A stretch of 64,000 nucleotides of DNA from the NCBI GenBank assembly GCA_029237695.1, contig CM055275.1, forward strand, positions 86,209,088 to 86,273,087, given 5' to 3'. This document shows positions 12,508-22,399 of the stretch, piece by piece. Within the stretch, counting starts at the first letter, position 1; each line of letters begins with the position of its first letter. The position numbers were made by a program, and so were the translations under genes. Source of the DNA: Conchocele bisecta. Lineage: Eukaryota > Mollusca > Bivalvia > Lucinida > Thyasiridae. The notes under the pieces are model-generated. The model was given only the letters and a program-made list of their open reading frames with translations. It was not told the origin of the DNA and ran no database searches.

Positions 12508-13218
12508 TTTAGCTGTCTGAATGTGAAATATTCCAAATGGCGTGCAAATACAGGGATTGCGTTCCTAATTTATGTTCATGCCATTGATAAAGAGCGATAT
12601 TGCATGTCGGTGCGTATCTATCATACATGAGGCATCATTTCATGGTTACATAATTTATCATTTACCGATCTTTATCTTGTCATGTCCCGCCGCACGCTAT
12701 TGTTAGTCTATTCTTTCATCTACGGAGTAATTGGCGCCCATTGCTGTCGTCAAAGCAAGCAGAGTAGATTTACTGTCAGAATCGGCTCACGACCCACAAC
12801 AGGTATACAATAATATTGTAAGCACCGCCTGTGCTTGTTAGCATTGTACGTAATTCAGTTATTTATTCAAACAATAATTATTAAGTAATACAATCACAGT
12901 TAAATACAACTCATTTATTAATGTTCCAATGAGCGAAAGTTATAAACACGAGTACAACGGAACGTCAGTTTAGTATTTTGTTAATTCCTTGAATCACAAA
13001 TATATAGTCCTGGTATGTCTTTTAACTTTCTCAACCAACACGTTGAGATGACCACTGACCACTGTAGTGCAACATAGGAAATACGTGTCATGTAAATACT
13101 CCACTGCCGATGAACGTTATAAAGGGTGAATAAATAATAATAACGAACGCATAATACCTGAAATGTATTGATGTAACAGCTTAATGTCCATTTTCACTAT
13201 TCGTAATGTCATCTGCAT
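12508..13218. other. 5' flank of GT92 copy A
   Basis: This matches 56,485-57,180 in copy B. It presumably includes the promoter and 5' leader of the GT92 gene, but no TATA box or other clear element can be placed. The longer N-terminal extension that is open in copy B is closed here by a TAG, which supports the shared Met (MVVLK) as the real start in both copies. Confidence 0.5.
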
Positions 13219-13547
13219 AGGCCTGCAAAGTGGTATTGGCAAATAGTGTAGATCCAGATGAGCCGGCTCGCAACGAGCCGTCTCATCAGGATCTGCACTT
13301 TTTGCAATTAATTTTCATAATTTTGATAACAAAAAACACCCCATGTACATAAATGGACTGGTCTGAAAATCAGTTTGTGATGATTTACATTGGTCGCAAA
13401 ATTATCAAATCAAAATCCATTCAAGTTACTTAGGGGTGAAAGGGTTAATCTGCCGAGGTATGTCCGTGGGTGTGCAAAAACAATGTTTAGCCCTTCGTGC
13501 CGTCGATAACGCACCCCCCTAAAATAAGTATTGCGTACGGGCCTGCA
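13219..13547. mobile_element. CAGGCCC-type MITE-like element, diverged copy in segmental copy A
   Basis: The segment from AGGCCTGCAAAG to TACGGGCCTGCA contains the same material as the complete element at 57,396-57,659, but in the opposite orientation and at a different position. It includes the internal hairpin AGATCCAGATGAGCCGGCTC...GAGCCGTCTCATCAGGATCT and the CGCACCCCCCTAAAATAA end. One terminal inverted repeat is lost, and about 140 bp of extra sequence lies inside. Confidence 0.65.
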
Positions 13548-13806
13548 ATGCCACGTCTGACGATCATAACCATGATAACAAACACAACATGTGTAAAAAC
13601 TGTTATGTAGTTTAACCGTACTATTTATATTACTAATATACTATACCAGAACTTGTGATTGATAAATCATCCAACACATGTGTGTTGCTCTTGATATCGA
13701 CAGTTCGACTAAAGTATACTAAAATAAATCGTTTCATTTAATAAGTGGCTTAACATTTTCACCGTTTTACAACGACTACCAACACTCGCTATTGTGAGCC
13801 CATACA

Positions 13807-14812
13807 GAGTGGCCTGCGGTTCTCTTACCAGGCGATTTGCAATTCCTGGAGCGCAGGATTGCAATTCGCGTTCCCATGAATTGCAATTGGACCGCAATCG
13901 GACTGCAATCATGTGACTGCGGTCCAAAGAGTTGGTTGCGGAATTGCAATACTTATAGCGCAGTTAGCGCTGCGCACCGCTTTTAATTGCAGTTTACGCT
14001 CCTTTTTTTCTTTAAGCTGCGAATGAATGACCGCTTTACCATGTTTACGCTGCGCTCTGTGGTCAAACCAGCGGACTGCTCTGCTTGACCAATGCGGCAA
14101 TACAATCGAAATAGTTGACAAACGTATCCGCGTTCCAATCCAAATTTTTATCCCATCCATTTCATTCAAAGCGAATAGAAAGTCAGCGGTATTGGTGATC
14201 TGTTTTTTTGGTGTGCAAATATAAATCGGCAGGTTATTACGAGACAAACAGTGAAACATTGACCTTGACAATTTCTTGGACAAAACAAAATGCCGTCACT
14301 GCCGTTCCGAATATCAAGAACACATTAATAGACACCACCATACTCCCAATATATTTATGTTCATATAAAATCAAATTATAATGTGTGGTCTACGGTATAA
14401 TATTGCAAAACTAAGCATCAATTTTGCGTTTTGTTTACTTTTTCGTCGGTATCAAATTATGTTTTCCTATTCTGTTAACATTATTTCGACGCGATCCTAT
14501 AGTCGACAAGACAATTTCTGAGATCAACACAACTTTTCATAATGTCTTTCAATTTCAAGCTGCAAGGAGACTGTGAATTGCATATTAACCATAATAACAG
14601 GGTGAACATATTGATAATAATTTTAAAAGAAAAGCATATTTTAATTTTCGAAATCAGATCATAAAAAGAAAATTAAAAATTTATTTTGGAATTAGACTTC
14701 TATTACTGCAAACGTTCTGTTCTGGCTGTTGATTTCTATTGGCCGAATCAAATTTTGTGAAGATAATATTTATTCCAGTGATAGCAATTTCTTTAAAATA
14801 AAACGGTTTACT
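13807..14812. other. Stretch without a supported gene
   Basis: The part at 13,830-13,990 is rich in GGATTGCAATT / GAATTGCAATTGG words and their inverse, giving local hairpin potential. No gene, RNA or longer repeat is recognised. Confidence 0.45.
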
Positions 14813-14916
14813 TGTGTCACAGAGTGAGAAAGATAAATAACGGCCCGGAATCGAACCAGGGACCTCACGTTTACCGTACCATGCCCATGGCTCTACCGAG
14901 CAAGCTAACAAGGCAC
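14813..14916 (-). repeat. tRNA-derived SINE-like unit, copy 1
   Basis: On the minus strand the unit reads through a D-arm-like A box (TTAGCTTGCTCGGTAGAG) and a B box GGTTCGATTCC. It then continues CGGGCCGTTATTTATCTTTC and CTCACTCTGTGACAC. The same B box plus CTTTCTCAC..TGTGACA tail follows in the units at 16,320-16,416 and 41,930-42,029. The shared non-tRNA tail means this is a SINE-like repeat and not a tRNA gene. No full cloverleaf with a 3' acceptor arm can be drawn. Confidence 0.65.
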
Positions 14917-16319
14917 AGATCATACACACTTCATCCCCATTCGTCCTCAAATTCCATGTTTAATTTTTGTCTCCGAATTCCATATGTTTGGGTACAATTT
15001 TGGGAGTATTTATCAGTCGCGGTCCTTCGTTGGGCAACAGAATACTCAATTATCGTCCGTATCCAGAGTTACGGTGCTCCATAGGTTTTTCCTGCAGAGT
15101 ACCGAATCGGATCTCATTCGCGCTTTAGCTGTTAATTGTGACATATTTTTCTGTACTTATTACACAGAAATTAATAAGCAGCCTCGATCAAAATAAATCA
15201 ATAAAGTAGGCAAACTATTCAATTCAGATAAATCTTACCATAGGAATTACAAATTTCCGATTATTTACATTTTTTTCCAGACGCTCAAGGTATGGACGTC
15301 ACTAACTCGTTACGTTACCCAGTCTAATGGGTTTCGGAACGATTTGGCTACTCTAGTATTACTCCCGGGTACCAGACCCGATGTCATCGAAATCATGCAT
15401 ACTCGTACTGCAGATGTTATTCACCATATCAAATCGCCTTAAACATGTTAATGGGTGTATTTATAAATACAACAGTGTATTCTTAGAAATGTTTCAAAAA
15501 ATATTTTCATCCATTCCTTTGCTCATTACATTCGTGTCTGTCCTGGTCATGCTGGTATGTGAATACGGCCGATACACGTTCCTCTTTTTAGTTAGTGCTG
15601 ACTACAAGTGTTTGACACATTGATTCTTACATTATCAGTGGTATGTTGCATATATTATTCAGACAATGTTACTTTAAAACACCATTATGCCATAAACTTC
15701 GTATGCTCAAATTTTACACATCCCAGTTGATTTGTTTTTTAAAACTAACTAACTTGAGTAGCATACAAACCGATCGAATTTTACCGTATCTTGAAACTAG
15801 GTAATGTAATGTTTACTGCAGCAGCCGCACTTCCAGCTGTGAAAGCTGTCAACAGTTTTAATGCGATATAGGTAGTTTAGTTAACCTTATAAGTGTGATG
15901 AAAAAAGTAATACATTTTTTGGACATATTTAACCCCAATGTGCAAAACAAAGGATAAATCACATTTTTAATGGTGATTTTTCACATGTTTTCCTGTGGTG
16001 AATGAACTTCTGTGTTTTCCAGAGTTACCCCATCGAAAACGGCTTAAGTTTACAATTCGTGAAATCAAGCGCGCTATACGTTATATCCGGTGGTGTTCCG
16101 AAACACATTGTGTTCCATTTTACATTGATTGACGATATAATACTGACATTTCTTTCAATTGAAAAATACAGAAAATATGTCGCAATTAACAGTTGAAGTG
16201 CAAATCAGATGTGATTTGGTACTTTGCAGGGGAAACCTACGGAGAGCACCATAACTCTCGGTACGGACGATGCGGGAGTATTATGCAGAGTTACTTCCCG
16301 CAACTACGTTGGGTGCTAA
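14917..16319. other. Stretch without a supported gene
   Basis: Open frames of 60-90 codons are present, but none has a domain or a plausible gene structure. AT-rich sequence with no clear repeat. Confidence 0.5.
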
Positions 16320-16416
16320 ATGTCAGAGGGTGAGAAAGATGCGCAACAGCCCGGAATCGAACCGGGGATCTCTGGTTTACCACACCATCGCTCTACCTAC
16401 TGAGCAAACCGGACAC
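16320..16416 (-). repeat. tRNA-derived SINE-like unit, copy 2
   Basis: The minus strand contains TTTGCTCAGTAGGTAGAGCG as A-box region and GGTTCGATTCCGGGC as B-box region. These are followed by the family tail CATCTTTCTCACCCTCTGAC. Confidence 0.65.
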
Positions 16417-16761
16417 AAATACACACTTATTCACCATAGTGATCACTTCATTCATTCAACTAAAAATTCACAAGCTAGAAGTTATGCCAAATTATTACAG
16501 TCAACATCACAGATTATGCTCTTGGCGACATTAGCGGACACAAATTTGTCCATCAATTTGATCAAATAAACAACGGAATCTGACAGGTAACACTACGACG
16601 GCGCATAGAAACATCATTATTCTGGTACTTGGAATCGAAATGGTGGATATTAAGATCAATATGTGAGGCGCTGAGAGAACCTTTAACATTTTTTATCACG
16701 ATAGCAGCTACAGGGATTGTTGGACGCATTTATTTAGAGGAACAAGATATTTATGGCAATT

Positions 16762-16840
16762 GAGCGAGCGAGCGAGCGAGCGTGCGTGCGTGCGTGCCAG
16801 CGTGCGAGCGAGCAAGCAAGCAAGCAAGCAAGCAAGCAAG
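16762..16840. repeat. (GAGC)/(GTGC)/(AAGC) microsatellite
   Basis: Successive blocks of GAGC, GTGC and AAGC tetranucleotides form a compound 4-bp repeat of about 80 bp. Confidence 0.9.
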
Positions 16841-17062
16841 TAAACATGGGTCACAATGTATAAATTTCATGAGTATGGTTTTCTTTTGATGAAACCGTAC
16901 ATGAGTACTAGATTAAGAGCTATTCAGTTTGAGTACTTGTATGAACATGTGCTATGCTATGTATTTGCTCTTAAAATCTTCCACGGACTTGACAGTTTTA
17001 ACATACAATGGTAGATCACTCCATAATAGACGAAGGTTGACCTGTATAGTTCAATGTTCTAC

Positions 17063-17409
17063 CCGTCAGTGTTCATCTGTAGTTATCTCCCTTTATGTTA
17101 CAGTTAAACTCCGTGCAGTCAGTGTTCACCTGTAGTTATCTCCCTTTATGTTACAGTTAAACGCCGTGCAGTCACAGATTTCCAGCAAGGGAGACTACCA
17201 ATATGTCTCACCCGTCAGTGTTCACAATTAGTTATCTCCCTTTATGTTACAGTTAAACTCCGTGCAGTCACATATGTCCAGCAAGGGAGACTACCAATAT
17301 ATCTCACCCGTCAGTGTTCACCTGTAGTTATCTCCCTTTATATTACAGTTAAACTCCGTGCAGTCACATATGTCCAGCAAGGGAGACTACCAATATGTCT
17401 CACCCGTCA
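17063..17409 (+). repeat. Tandem repeat, ~104 bp unit
   Basis: Units contain CAGTGTTCACCTGTAGTTAT and CTCCCTTTATGTTACAGTTA, then CTCCGTGCAGTCACATATGT and CCAGCAAGGGAGACTACCAA. Three complete units and one truncated first unit are visible. The units differ at only a few positions, so the array is recent or homogenised. Confidence 0.85.
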
Positions 17410-17760
17410 TTTCAGTGGCGTATTTATTCCACGTGTATTGTGACGTCCTAGTATATCAGGATAGTCTAGTGGGGTCCTGCATCGCATAGCTGCGTCCTGA
17501 AATGTCCATTCCTGCGCTGCTGTTGCGGTATTGCTTCACAAAACGATGTTAGATCCGTATTCATCTAGATGTATAAACCATATACGTCTAGAATATGCTG
17601 TCAACCAGTCATGTTAATCGGCTATCAGATACAGTCGAACATCCGCGAACATTCGTCTCTCTACAATAATACCTTTTCTGTAACAGCCGATATTTTATAT
17701 CCCAAAATGGACAAGTGTCCCTGAATATTTAACCTCCCAGCAAAAGCCACCTCTCTAAAA
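17410..17760. other. Stretch without a supported feature
   Basis: I see no gene and no repeat here. Confidence 0.4.
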
Positions 17761-17854
17761 CTACCTATTTCACTAACATGGCAAAGTATACTTATCTAGC
17801 AAAGTATGCTTTGAGGGAGAAATTTTCAATTTAAGGAGAAATTTATTAATTGTT
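17761..17854. mobile_element. Left part of a MITE split by the 7.4 kb palindromic insertion
   Basis: The sequence CTACCTATTTCACTAACATG, then GCAAAGTATACTTATCTAGC and GAGGGAGAAATTTTCAATTT matches the end of the foldback family found whole at 26,221-26,527 and 30,136-30,442. The match stops at TTAATTGTT (17,854). It resumes at 25,252 with GTTATTATACTGAATTTATT and runs to the other end of the MITE at 25,476. The join equals the uninterrupted family sequence (TTAATTTGTTTTATAC at 26,221-26,527, read inverted). Confidence 0.8.
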
Positions 17855-17884
17855 AAGTAGTATAGAGGGAGTCAAAATGATACC

Positions 17885-18425
17885 ACCTCCCATTTGTGGA
17901 TACGAATTGCACACACACATCCCTTTTTGAGCCACGATACCACCATTATACCGCCACGCAATTGTGGATACGAATTGCACACACATCGCTTTTTGGGAGA
18001 GTCGATGAAAAAATTTGTCTCCCCAAAAGGCAAACAGACTACAATGTTCCACCACCCAATTGTGACACATCCTTTTTGGGCCACCCAATTGACACACATC
18101 CCTTTTTGGGACGGTGTAGGATAAACAGAAATGGCAAACGACAATGTTCCACCACCCAATTGTGGATACGAATCCCTTTTTGGGAAAGTAGATGAAAAAT
18201 CCGTCTCCCAAGAGGCAAACAGAAATGGCAGACGACACCCAATTGTGGATACGAATTGCACACACATCCCTTTTTGGGAAAGTAATATCCACATTCGGGA
18301 CGAAACATCCACAATCATACTACCACCCCAAAATATGGCATGGGAAAAGGTCGAGAAATCCACATTCGGGACGAAACATCCACAATCGTACTACCACCCC
18401 AAAATATGGCATCCGCAATTGGGAC
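17885..18425. repeat. Left outer degenerate tandem array of the palindromic element
   Basis: Repeated words are CCACCCAATTGTGGATACGA, ATTGCACACACATCCCTTTT, TGGGAAAGT and GGCAAACAGAAATGGCA, in units of roughly 110 bp with internal deletions. The end towards the arm switches to a second motif (ACATTCGGGACGAAACATCC, ACCCCAAAATATGGCAT) repeated two to three times. Apparent open frames here, including a 163-codon one on the minus strand, are products of the repetition. Confidence 0.75.
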
Positions 18426-18436
18426 ACAACTGGGAC

Positions 18437-18530
18437 ACGATATATAAGGCGCAATTTTTGCGGGAGATGTGCCGATTAAGGCTACCAATTCCTCATGTGT
18501 TAGAGACCCTATTGCGCATGCAGAGAGCAT
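18437..18530 (-). pseudogene. Gene Z fragment, arm 1
   Basis: The first 31 codons (MLSACAIGSLTHEELVALIG, then TSPAKIAPYIS) are identical to those of the arm 2 copy starting at 24,474. Beyond the arm boundary this frame runs into the left tandem array, so the gene is truncated. It diverges from gene X, leaving about 230 bp between the two starts for a shared promoter. Confidence 0.5.
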
Positions 18531-18760
18531 GAAAAAAGTAGCCTTAAATTTTACGGGTAAATTAGCCAGTGGCTAAACAAAATCAACATATTCAGTGAGA
18601 AAAATTACCATCACTAGCTAGGCACTTGCAACCTTTTGGGTACGGAATCTACTCCATCGACTACACGCAAGACTTCTCTGGGGTTCTATATCGCTCCGCC
18701 CTAGCATAACATCTTTGTGGGACCGAGAGATTTCGAGAGCAAGGAAACTTCGAAACAGCA

Positions 18761-20542
18761 ATGCTAGAGTCAGGGGTACCTACCGTTCTAGACAACACTT
18801 CCAGCGTGGGACCAAATGTTTGCACATGGATTCAAAGCACGGATAACTACACCATTCGCACCAAACTCTACAACAAAATCGTTTCAAATTTTGAAGCCGG
18901 GGAGATCCGAGAACCAGTAGGAGGACATCTGGCAGAGTACGCCGATTGCCCATTTGAGCACCTACGAAAAACATTCCATCATCCAGACGTACAATGCAGG
19001 GGCTGCACTAGGATCGAGATCTCTCTCTACGCATGCCGCGTGAAAGAACTTTCAGCATCAACGGCAAAAGAAGTTCTAGGCAAAGTTCTGAAATTAGTCA
19101 CCCCAGAGGTAGATCTCTTTGTAATTCAACCCCCAGCAAAACAATGGGAAAATCTAGCTAGTGTTCTAGATCGCAACCTAGTTCTAGCCGATCGTCCATC
19201 AGGAACGATTTGCGTTGCTTGGTACGCACACACGGAAACAGGAAGGATCTCTGAGGTCAGAGTACGGCCAACCAAAACCAGAGTAGAGAAAGATTCAGTT
19301 TGGGAAAAGGCTGTGGAGTGGGCGATGGCGGAGTTTGGATTTCGTATGTGTCCAATTTTTAGAGTAGACGTGTTAGACTCCAATGAAGAGGGAGTGGAGA
19401 TGGAGCCGCTACGGTGCTACACAAAAGGAAAAGAAACGCAAACCATTCTCACCGCGAGCAAACATCCTACACAAACACATCCAGAAGCACCAGACCCCTC
19501 CATTCTACTCCCTTCAAATGAAGTAGTCTCTTGGGTTTGGCGAAAGGAGAAATGTGGGCCGGCTGGTAGAGGAACCGCCTCCAAGTACCAGATCCGCGAG
19601 ATTCAAGATATTGCGGAGGGGAGGGAGATTTCAACACTTTCTGCTCGGAAACTGGAAAAAAAGAATTCTAGAGATTCGGGAAGCGGAGGATGTAGAGCTC
19701 TGGAAACGCAGTGCATGGGAAAGAATAGCGAAAGACAAAATAGAGAATGGGGAGAGGAGAGAGAAGGAAATAGCTATACTAGGGAGACTAGTGGAGGCGA
19801 GAAAAAAGTACGAAGAAAGGTCCACACGCACTCTAGAGGAAGTTCTAGCAGCATTGGGAAAGTCTCCGAAATCGAAAAAGAGAGAGAACTCAATGTTCTA
19901 GGGTACAGATAAACATCAACATCGAGGAGGGTAGTTCTGCAAGTGGGGAAGGGTGGAAGGGTGAAAGCCGTCTGGGGAACCAAGGGGGTGGAGAAGTTGT
20001 TGGAGGCGTGCGAAAGTTCTTTTCAATTTATTTCAGACACGAGGAACAAGACCACTACGTACTGGATTCCTCCGGCAAACGGGATTCAACGGGGGCTCAA
20101 GATTCTAGTAGAACCAACCAAAACATTTTCAAACGGGGAGGGAGTAGAGATTGCATGGAACCCGATTAGAGTACTTTCCACACCAGATCCAGAGAGATTG
20201 GGACACATCCAGAAGATGGTAGACGACTTAGAAGAAAGTACCCAAAGCACAGTAGCAGTGGGAGGAGTGGTACGAACGGAGGCCCCCCAACCGTCTCTAT
20301 GTTGCAACGTCTTGGAGTTAGATCCTGGAGAGTACATTGTGCGCAGGTACGCAACTACCGTCTACCGGGGAATGAACCGAACGATCCTTTTTCTTCTCGA
20401 AACAACCCCAGAAGGCGAACAAAAGACGGACATCGAGCTTCCAGCGTACGGATTATTTCTAGAACGCGAAATCGAAAATCTAGGTGGTGTGAAAATACTT
20501 CAGAACAGGGCAGATCCGATTCTTTGCAGACTAGGGGAATAA
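18761..20542 (+). pseudogene. Gene X, arm 1: unrecognised ~650-codon protein, disabled
   Basis: The start MLESGVPTVLDN is shared with arm 2. The N-terminal third has a block around TRTKLYNKIVSNFE-like and GCTRIEISLY residues (about residues 45-90). The K-x-Y-x-K ... R-x-E order is reminiscent of replication-initiator (Rep_trans-like) proteins, but no catalytic Tyr/His set can be placed, so function is left open. The middle (about residues 285-400) is highly charged and probably coiled coil. Compared with arm 2 this copy has one extra A near 19,660, a 13-nt deletion near 19,860 and a TAA near 19,910, which split it into two open pieces (to 19,912 and from 19,943). The C-terminal piece ends at TAA 20,540-20,542. 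The gene converges on gene Y. Confidence 0.6.
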
Positions 20543-20597
20543 CGCACAACCCATACAAAGAAAACAGCAAGAGTAGTCACTTTGGCTCTCTAGAGAA

Positions 20598-21397
20598 TTA
20601 CTCCATGTTGTCGGGATGTGTGGGGCGGTCTCTGGTGGTGGGATGTACGAAATTGTTGTTGGGAGGGGCCGGTTTGGGTTCCCGAGCGGGTGGAGGCTGT
20701 GGCGGGTTTCCCCCAAATTTCCAAAGTGCAAACACAACAAAACCAGGCCCAATCCGCCACCACCACCACTTGGTAGTCTGTACAGGCTTACAGGCTGCCA
20801 AAGGGCGCACGCCTCAATGTCCTTTTCTTCAACTCTCGGTTGCACATCGCTGGTCTCGGAATCTGAAGAAGCGCTAGATCCAGTCCTCAACAAACGGGCT
20901 TCAAGAAAGCCTGCACACATCTCCAAATTTTCTACCAAACGCTCCAAACGAAGCTCTACATCCAGTAGCTTGCGGTTCAAACGGGATGCCAAGAAGTACA
21001 AACGGGTGGTTTCCCCAGCTGGGTGGGTGTCTTCTGGAGAGTAGGGAAAATGGCGGGAGGTGGGGATGCTAGTAGGGCGGGGCACACGGGCGGGAGGGAG
21101 TTCTGGAGGTAGGTCTGCGAGGGGAGGTTCCTCTAGAGGGTAGGGAAAGTAGCGGGAGGTGGGGGCACCAACAGGACGGGACACGCGGGTAGGAGGGGGT
21201 TCTAGTGGTAGGTCTGCGAGGGAAGGTTCTTCTACAAGCGGTTCTCCTTCTTCTCGGGATGTTGTACTACCATTCAGGAGTTTTTGGAGTCTTGTGTTGC
21301 CAATTCCGTATTTTTTTTTAATTTTGCGAGCTGTAGTGTCACCACGGGTGGAAACGATTTATTGGATGGTTTTCGGTGACAAGTAGGTTTTAGGCAT
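20598..21397 (-). pseudogene. Gene Y, arm 1: proline-rich single-pass membrane protein, disabled
   Basis: It starts at ATG 21,397 (MPKTYLSPKTIQ) and is closed at once by a TAA that is GAA in arm 2. Beyond it the reading continues with a basic, helix-turn-helix-like stretch (TARKIKKKYGIGNTRLQKLL), a proline-rich segment containing an extra ~80 bp repeat, a heptad-like ERLVENLEMCAGFLE region, an acidic serine stretch, and a Trp-rich membrane segment. An 8-nt duplication near 20,790 shifts the frame just before that segment. The expected stop is at 20,598. Confidence 0.55.
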
Positions 21398-21701
21398 TTT
21401 CAGGAAAACGTCTTTCTAGACACGCAGGAACATGTGTCCAACAGGGTGTTGCCAAAGGGCCTGGGATGTGCGAGACGCCTGGGACCGTTCCAGGAGGGAC
21501 ATGATTCCTACGATTACTGCCCCTACTCAACAATTACCCCACATTACTCAGCAATTACTCAGTAATACCCAACACTACCCAGCAATCGTAGGAATCATGT
21601 CCCTCCTGGAACGGTCCCAGGCGTCTCGCACATCACAGGCCCTTTGGCAACACCCTGTTGGACACATGTTCCTGTGTGTCTAGAAAGACGTTTTCCTGAA
21701 A
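21398..21701. other. Centre of the giant palindrome, hairpin-rich
   Basis: This is the 304 bp between the two divergent gene Y starts. Inverted arms close to 21,515 and 21,584, around CATGATTCCTACGATT and AATCGTAGGAATCATG. Within the arm ends lies a second inverted word (CTGGGACCGTTCCAGG). The ~68 bp unpaired centre is a run of TTACTCA / TACCCA words and contains the short palindrome ATTACTCAGTAAT. It would be the promoter region for both Y copies, and in a dimeric linear genome it would be the telomere or junction site. That reading is inference. Confidence 0.6.
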
Positions 21702-22395
21702 ATGCCTAAAACCTACTTGTCACCGAAAACCATCCAAGAAATCGTTTCCACCCGTGGGGACACTACAGCTCGCAAAATTAAAAAAAAAAATACGGAATTG
21801 GCAACTCCAAAAACTCCTGAATGGTAGTACAACACCCCCAGAAGAAGGAGAACCGCTTGTAGAAGAACCTCCCCTCGCAGACCTACCTCCAGAACTCCCT
21901 CCCGCCCGTGTGCCCCGCCCTACTAGCATCCCCACCTCCCGCCACTTTCCCTACTCTCCACAAGACACCCACCCAGCTGGGGAAACCACCCGTTTGGACT
22001 TCTTGGCATCCCGTTTGGACCGCAAGCGACTGGATGTAGAGCTTCGTTTGGAGCGTTTGGTAGAAAATTTGGAGATGTGTGCAGGCTTTCTTGAAGACCG
22101 TTTGTTGAGGACTGGATCTAGCGCTTCTTCAGACTCTGATTCCGAGACCAGCGATGTGCAACCGAGAGTTGAAGAAAAGGACATTGAGGCGTGCGCCCTT
22201 TGGCAGCCTGTACAGACTACAAAGTGGTGGTGGTGGTGGATTGGGCCTGGTTTTGTTGTGTTTGCACTTTGGAAATTTGGGGGAAACCCGCCACAGCCTC
22301 CACCCGCTCGGGAACCCAAACCGGCCCCTCCCAACAACAATTTCGTACATCCCACCACCAAAGACCGCCCCACACATCCCGACAACATGGAGTAA
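21702..22395 (+). pseudogene. Gene Y, arm 2: proline-rich single-pass membrane protein, frameshifted near its start
   Basis: ATG at 21,702 opens MPKTYLSPKTIQEIVSTRGD. An A run of 11 (9 in arm 1) at 21,780-21,790 then changes the frame, so the first 41 codons end at TAG, while the downstream ~190 codons stay open to TAA 22,393. Order: basic N-terminus, proline-rich part (ELPPARVPRP), heptad-like helix, acidic SSASSDSDSETSD, then K followed by five Trp and IGPGFVVFALWKFGG as a membrane segment, and a proline/asparagine-rich tail. Its stop lies only a few bases from the end of gene X on the other strand. I do not recognise the family. Confidence 0.55.
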
Positions 22396-22399
22396 TTCT

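Larger units (their letters stand above)
5213..13806. repeat. Segmental duplication, copy A
   Basis: This block is collinear with 33,130-34,560 and then with 46,911-57,690. It shares the foldback repeat near 5.6 kb, a short open frame (MVSLYGAMDKQLYKLC) near 6.43 kb, the small open frame near 8.2 kb, both GT92 exons and the 3' flank. Differences are many small substitutions plus insertions private to one copy. Copy A lacks the 12.35 kb transposon and keeps its target ACCATT once, at 6,593-6,598. It also lacks the 58 bp tandem array of copy B and the small foldback element at 57,396-57,659. Confidence 0.85.
18437..21515 (+). repeat. Giant inverted repeat, arm 1
   Basis: Starting at GATATATAAGGCGCAATTTT this arm is the inverse of 21,584-24,568, with scattered substitutions and indels. 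The largest difference is an extra ~80 bp in arm 1 around 21,130-21,220, a local duplication of the CCTCTAGAGGGTAGGGAAAG-type segment inside gene Y. Other indels are small: a 13-nt deletion near 19,860, an 8-nt duplication near 20,790, and homopolymer changes. Confidence 0.9.

Noticed and set aside
14813..14916. tRNA gene
   Set aside because: A- and B-box-like words are present, but there is no full cloverleaf, and the same tail follows three such units, so it is a SINE-like repeat.
17846..18363. Overlapping 130-160 codon open frames in the left array
   Set aside because: They are translations of the ~110 bp tandem repeat in several frames.
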